A stretch of 64,000 nucleotides of DNA from Silene conica. Taxonomy: Eukaryota > Streptophyta > Magnoliopsida > Caryophyllales > Caryophyllaceae. The stretch covers positions 31,794,001-31,858,000 of the forward strand of contig CM055318.2 of the NCBI GenBank assembly GCA_029255685.2, read 5' to 3'. Position 1 is the stretch's first letter. Every line of letters starts with the position of its first letter. The position numbers and the translations under genes were made by a program. This document shows, one piece after another, positions 60,106-64,000 of this stretch. The notes under the pieces are model-generated. The model searched no databases. It was not told where the DNA came from and was given only the letters and a program-made list of their open reading frames with translations.

Positions 60106-60423
60106 TACATGAAATTTGTGGGCACCCGCGAGACTAGTTGGGCGGCCAAAACTACAACTTAGTGGCACTCACCAGGGCTCGAACACGCAACCTATGGAGC
60201 AAACGACAACTTACACAAACAGAGCCGGAGCTGCTCGTTACTCTGTGAAACCAGCCTCACGCGGTCCCCTCCACTCTAGGGCCCGTCGAAGTGCCGAGGA
60301 GCCGACTCCCAACTTGGAGAGGGCGAGCCAGCATACAGGTGACCCTAAGATCCGGCCCAACCAACAGAGTCCATGTTCCGTCACCTCGGAGCCCCCACTC
60401 GAGTTACAAGCTCACGTTACAAG
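60106..60423. repeat. GC-rich block of unknown origin between (TTA)n tracts
   Basis: About 300 bp with far higher GC content than its flanks. It is open for 137 codons on the plus strand (60116-60529), but the predicted protein has no recognisable domain. On the minus strand 'gttcgagccctgg' (about 60175) resembles an RNA polymerase III box B. Insertion into a (TTA)n array is likely. A SINE, LINE tail or other repeat are possible; I cannot decide. Confidence 0.4.
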
Positions 60424-60939
60424 CTTATTATTATTATTATTATTGATTATTATTATTAGTACCACCTACTACTTATCGTATTTTACAAATTATCACCATG
60501 TATTTCATTTATTACAAAATACCACTTAACTTAGAATGTATATATCCGAATCACACCGTATTTCACTCCCGAACTTATTTTCACTTATTTTCCGACTCGA
60601 TTACTAACCAAATCAGCAAATTACTTAATTAACCCTCCAAATTAATTATACCCAGAATACTCTTGTGAAAATAAAATCACCCAATAAACCCTACTCTCCT
60701 AATTAAAAATCAAAACAAAATTAGATATTTCTCCATAATTCTTACCAAATCCGCTTTATCTAATGAAACACAAATCATCGGCGATATCAACACACTAATC
60801 ATACTTCTTCTTCATCTTTGATGCTTCATTATTTTAAGTTTAATTTTTACTTTGAAGTGATTGATTAAAGTTTCAATTTTGTGCCCTAAAGGGGAGGTGA
60901 AAGACGACTCCCTCAGGGCAGCCAAACCTCAACCTAATA

Positions 60940-61088
60940 AGGGAGAGGTGAGACTCACTAAATGCGGAGTCACATAAGTGCTTAGTCGCAAGAAGATTCT
61001 AGGAAGGGAAGGGACCGGAGTAGTCCCCAGACACAGGTGAAGAACCAGAAGAGCCCGCAGTAGCAGCAGATGAACTAGGAACAGGCAT
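60940..61088 (-). pseudogene. Truncated first exon of the Retand antisense gene
   Basis: About 50 codons from ATG at 61088, aligning with the intact gene's start (SGDYSGPFPSQKLLAAKHLCDS). The Gln codon after GPFPS is TAG here. Gene is cut off after ESH. Confidence 0.75.
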
Positions 61089-61464
61089 AATGTGGAAACG
61101 GTAAAAATTCTTGAGGAAAGTAACGAAAGGAAAGTGAAAAGCAAAGAAAGATTTGAAGGAAGGGAAATTTGAAGAAAGGTGGAGTAAAAGAGAAAGACGG
61201 TTGAAGAGTAAATATATAGAGGTAAAAAAAATTAGGCAGTTGAATTTGAAAAAGTGAATTTGAAAATTAAAAAGTTAATGCAAGTGGGAAGTTAAACGGC
61301 TGAGGGGACATGCCACTAATAAATGGTTGAGAAGGTGGGAGAGTGGGATCGTCCATGTACACGTGCACAGCTATGGAGGATCCACAAGCCAACACTAAAA
61401 ACCTCAAAGGCAGAGGAAATTCCAGCCCAATTGAAGCCAAGCGAGGCTAAAATTTGGGAGAAAT

Positions 61465-61959
61465 TATTTAGCCCAAAAATTATCCCTATACTATTGGGCC
61501 CAAAGACACACGCGAAGTCTAAAGAAAGAAGCAGCCCAATAAAGAGTCAATCCGCATAAGAAAAAAGAGCCGTTGAAGGGACAAAAACCCTAGAGCATCT
61601 TGTAACAACCACCCCCTATATTCCAGGAGCAGCTGACCAGAAGTCCACATCTATAAAAAGAAGCTTAGGTCATTTAAGAATTCATTCACTTTTTACGCAG
61701 AAAACTTACTTGCGCATGTCATCAATTGTACTACGTTAAAAACAGTGATCATCCTCGAAAATAGTGAAAACTTGGTGGGATTCCATTCCCCCCGCGGTTG
61801 TTTCCCTCATAGGGTTTTTCTGCGTCACCAAAACTTCTTGTGTCTTATTCTCTTTATTCTTTCGTACTTAGCATTCGTTTTTTACGTACGTACATTTATT
61901 GGTTGGTACTTTGACCCACATCACGTTAACATCGACCCGGTTGAAATTTTATCAAAACA
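61465..61959 (+). repeat. Diverged LTR of the second Retand-like element
   Basis: About 495 bp, tatttagcccaaaa ... ttatcaaaaca, aligned along its length with the 536-bp LTR at 44591-45126, including 'ggtgggattcc', 'ccccccgcggttgtttccctc' and 'ttggttggtactttgaccc'. The first bases TA replace TG. Clearly older than the large element. Confidence 0.8.
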
Positions 61960-62626
61960 GGGAGCATAACCAAAATTGCCATGTCTGGGTGAGCATGTCA
62001 TATTGCAGCCCAACTTTTACGAATTTTGTCTACATAGATCCACCATCGATTGTATTTGTACATTCCCATGATTTAATACCCTCTATTTTCTTTTTTGACT
62101 TTCTCAATCCTAAAGAAACTTGTATGGCATACTTCTATTGTTTAAACTTAAACTAAACTGAATTTGTGTTAATCCAACTAACTAACCTGAATTTATGTGA
62201 AACACGCATAAATAGCTGTGAGACTGTGAAGTTGGCAATCAGGAGATTGCAGTAGCGACATTTAGCATGAATCATCAGTACACAAGCGTAGATAAATCAA
62301 AAAAATAAACTAAGAGTGCACATAATACAGAAATTAAACATTGTACGACCTCAAAATTAAACGTATATAATTTGTGTGTATAATGTATATATGGCACAAG
62401 TAAATAGTAAAACAATATCAAAATATATCTCTATCATTTCTAAGGAAATTAAATTTCAAATACAAAAAAAAGGAATAAAAAAAGTCCATTAAGCTGTCTT
62501 TGCTTTGCCAGCTGATTTCGTATCATCAATTCACCCAACAATTAAAAGAATCTGCAAACTTTAACATTTACCCCCCAGTAATCAAATAATGAATGAACAA
62601 AATATTAGAGGCCATGACATGGTGGA

Positions 62627-62630
<4 letters not shown>
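61960..62630. other. Intergenic DNA, 3' flank of the LRX gene
   Basis: AT-rich, no recognisable gene. The 3' untranslated region of the extensin gene probably covers the right part. Confidence 0.5.
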
Positions 62631-62660
<30 letters not shown>

Positions 62661-62661
62661 A
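62631..62661. repeat. (CAT)n microsatellite at the LRX stop codon
   Basis: About ten CAT units on the plus strand; the last units overlap the TGA stop (62658-62660) of the extensin gene on the minus strand. Slippage here could change the 3' UTR length without changing the protein. Confidence 0.9.
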
Positions 62662-64000
62662 TGATGGTAAATAGGTGGGGGAGGTGCATGTTTCTCGTCG
62701 CAATCTTCCTTTGGTGGTGGCGGTGGTGATGAGTAGTAATATGTACCGGGTGGAAGATGTGGCGATGGTGTTGGTGGTGGTGGTGAATGGTACCTTCCTT
62801 GCGACGACATGTCCCATGCCGGTGGTGGTGGTGATAGTGTTGGCGGTGGTGGTGGCGGAGGTGATGGAGGCGGTGGTGAGGGTGATGGTGGTGGTGGTGA
62901 AGGTGGTGGTGGTGGTGATGGTGATGGTGGTGGCGGAGATGGTGGGGGTGGTGGAGGAGATGGCGGGGGTGGTGATGGTGAAGGTGGTGGAGGGGGTGAC
63001 GGTGATGGTGGTGGTGGTGGTGACGGTGATGGTGGTGGTGGCGGTGGGTGATAGAACTGTCTGGATGCCATATCGCTAGGTGAAGGCGTATGTACCGGAG
63101 GCTTGGGGGTATAAGTAGGAGGCTTCTTCTTTATACAGCCGTAAGCACTACAGTCGACTGGATGTGCTAATGGTGAGGAACACTCTTCCGCAGACCTCTG
63201 GTGTGCCTCTCCTGCAATACAATTTTCGGAGCCGTCCACCACCTTCCCACTGTGACCATACCCATGCACGTCGTCACAAGCAGGTGAGTCGCTGGTGAAG
63301 TAGTTGAAGGAGTAAGTAAGGTTTTTCAAGCTAGGAAGTGTACAAACACTTTCCGAGACCTTGCCAGTAAACCTGTTGTGAGCAACATCAAATTCTTCAA
63401 CACTCTTCAGTCCAGCAATGGTCGACGGAAGGGAGCCAGCCAAGTTGTTGAAACTAATATCAAACACGGTGGCGTGATGTAACGAACCAATTTCTTCGGG
63501 TAAACAACCTGTAAGATTGTTATTGAGTAGAAGGATTTCGTTGAGCGTGTTATACATACCTCCTATGCTTGAAGGAATACAGCCGCTCAATTCATTGTTG
63601 GCTATCACCAAAACTGAAACAGGGGATTTTCCAATGTTGGATGGGATACCAGACTTGAAGCGGTTGTTGTTCAAGAATATGGCATCCATGGGTTTTTCGA
63701 AAATGGCGGGTGGGATGGGTCCCTCAAACTCGTTGAATCGAATATCGAGGAATTTCAATGAGGGTAATGAGAGGAGAGTAGGAGGGAATTTGCCAACGAA
63801 ACGGTTGTTACTTATGTCCAACTCGTGTAATAACTTCATCCCACCGAATGTGGGTGGGACAGTTCCACAAAAGCGGTTGGAGTTAATGTGGAAAACGGCT
63901 AAGTCGGATAAAAGACCGAGTTCATCAGGAAGGTGACCGGCAATGTCAGCGTGGTTAAGGTCCACGCTGGCAACGACATAATTGGTGTGATCATATGTTG
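62658..64000 (-). CDS. Leucine-rich repeat extensin (LRX/PEX) protein, 5' end outside window
   Basis: Chimeric cell wall protein; LRX proteins bind RALF peptides through the LRR domain and anchor to the wall by the extensin part. 446 residues are visible; signal peptide and N-terminal LRR part lie beyond position 64000. The visible part starts in the LRR domain (VDLNHADIAGHLPDELGLL), with about eight repeats of the LxxLDIxxNxFxGxIP type, then the Cys-rich hinge (CTLPSLKNLTYSFNYF, then CDDVHG and CSSPLAHPVDCSAYGC). The C-terminal part (62680-63055) is Pro/Ser repeats of SPPPPP and SPSPPPP form ending in tyrosine motifs (GTYYYSSPPPPP). Frame is open to the stop at 62658. The order matches plant LRX family members; pollen or vegetative subtype cannot be told. 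Confidence 0.93.

Larger units (their letters stand above)
60940..61959 (+). mobile_element. 3' end of a second Retand-like gypsy element
   Basis: Contains the start of the same antisense gene as the large element (61088 leftward: MPVPSSSAATAG..., then SGDYSGPFPS and, after a stop, NLLATKHLCDS), the spacer, a polypurine run and a diverged LTR. Everything upstream of the antisense gene's first 50 codons is missing. Left border uncertain. Confidence 0.75.

Noticed and set aside
60116..60529. 137-codon frame across the GC-rich block
   Set aside because: Runs on into (TTA)n microsatellite coding Leu/Ile/Ser; no known domain.
62675..63079. Long Gly/Val-rich frames on the plus strand
   Set aside because: Antisense shadow of the Pro-rich extensin part of the LRX gene.

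Overview
The window is plant nuclear DNA from a eudicot. Its real genes have many short GT-AG introns, their closest recognisable relatives are plant families (CSN5, GT14/BC10-like, F-box with FBA region, leucine-rich repeat extensin), and more than half of the sequence is transposable elements of plant type. The Tat/Retand-like gypsy element with an antisense gene would suit Caryophyllales (for example Silene), but that placement is only an inference. I found no rRNA or intact tRNA gene and no CRISPR array.

Layout. 1-4.3 kb: AT-rich DNA with a Stowaway-like and a Tourist-like MITE and a 269-bp tandem duplication. 4.6-8.9 kb: complete six-exon COP9 signalosome subunit 5 gene (minus), with small repeats in its introns. 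9-14 kb: GC-rich low-complexity block and degraded retroelement-like DNA. 14.1-15.6 kb: solo LTR. 15.6-17.3 kb: 3' end of a dead LINE. 18.3-19.5 kb: intronless F-box gene (plus). 19.9-51.1 kb: one large nested transposon complex, described below. 51.2-53.9 kb: no gene seen. 54.0-58.8 kb (perhaps 59.6 kb): ten-exon GT14 glycosyltransferase gene (minus). 59-62 kb: microsatellites, an unidentified GC-rich block and the 3' end of a second Retand-like element. 62.66 kb to the right edge: leucine-rich repeat extensin gene (minus), 5' end outside the window.

The nested complex is the most informative region. A degenerate hAT (DUF4371/TTF type) element carries a 655-bp nonautonomous insert. About 1.5 kb covering part of that insert and the hAT end was then duplicated in tandem. 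The second copy was split by a 5.0-kb mariner-like element with TA target duplication; the mariner transposase gene is itself split by a 1.13-kb element that contains a 433-bp MITE. An 18.1-kb gypsy/Retand-like element landed exactly at the mariner's right end (target duplication agtac). It contains an 8.35-kb gag-only copia-type element inside its gag (target duplication gtttt). Further right, the hAT coding region is split by a 2.97-kb TIR element with tandem repeats, which holds a solo LTR (target duplication gtagg). Most steps are supported by target-site duplications read directly in the sequence.

Two points stand out. The gypsy element carries, in antisense between integrase and 3' LTR, a four-exon gene whose splice sites and phases all agree and give an uninterrupted 622-residue protein. 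The same gypsy copy has almost identical LTRs although its own pol is dead (stops, a deletion between reverse transcriptase and RNase H, and the catalytic Glu of integrase replaced by Val), which suggests mobilisation in trans.
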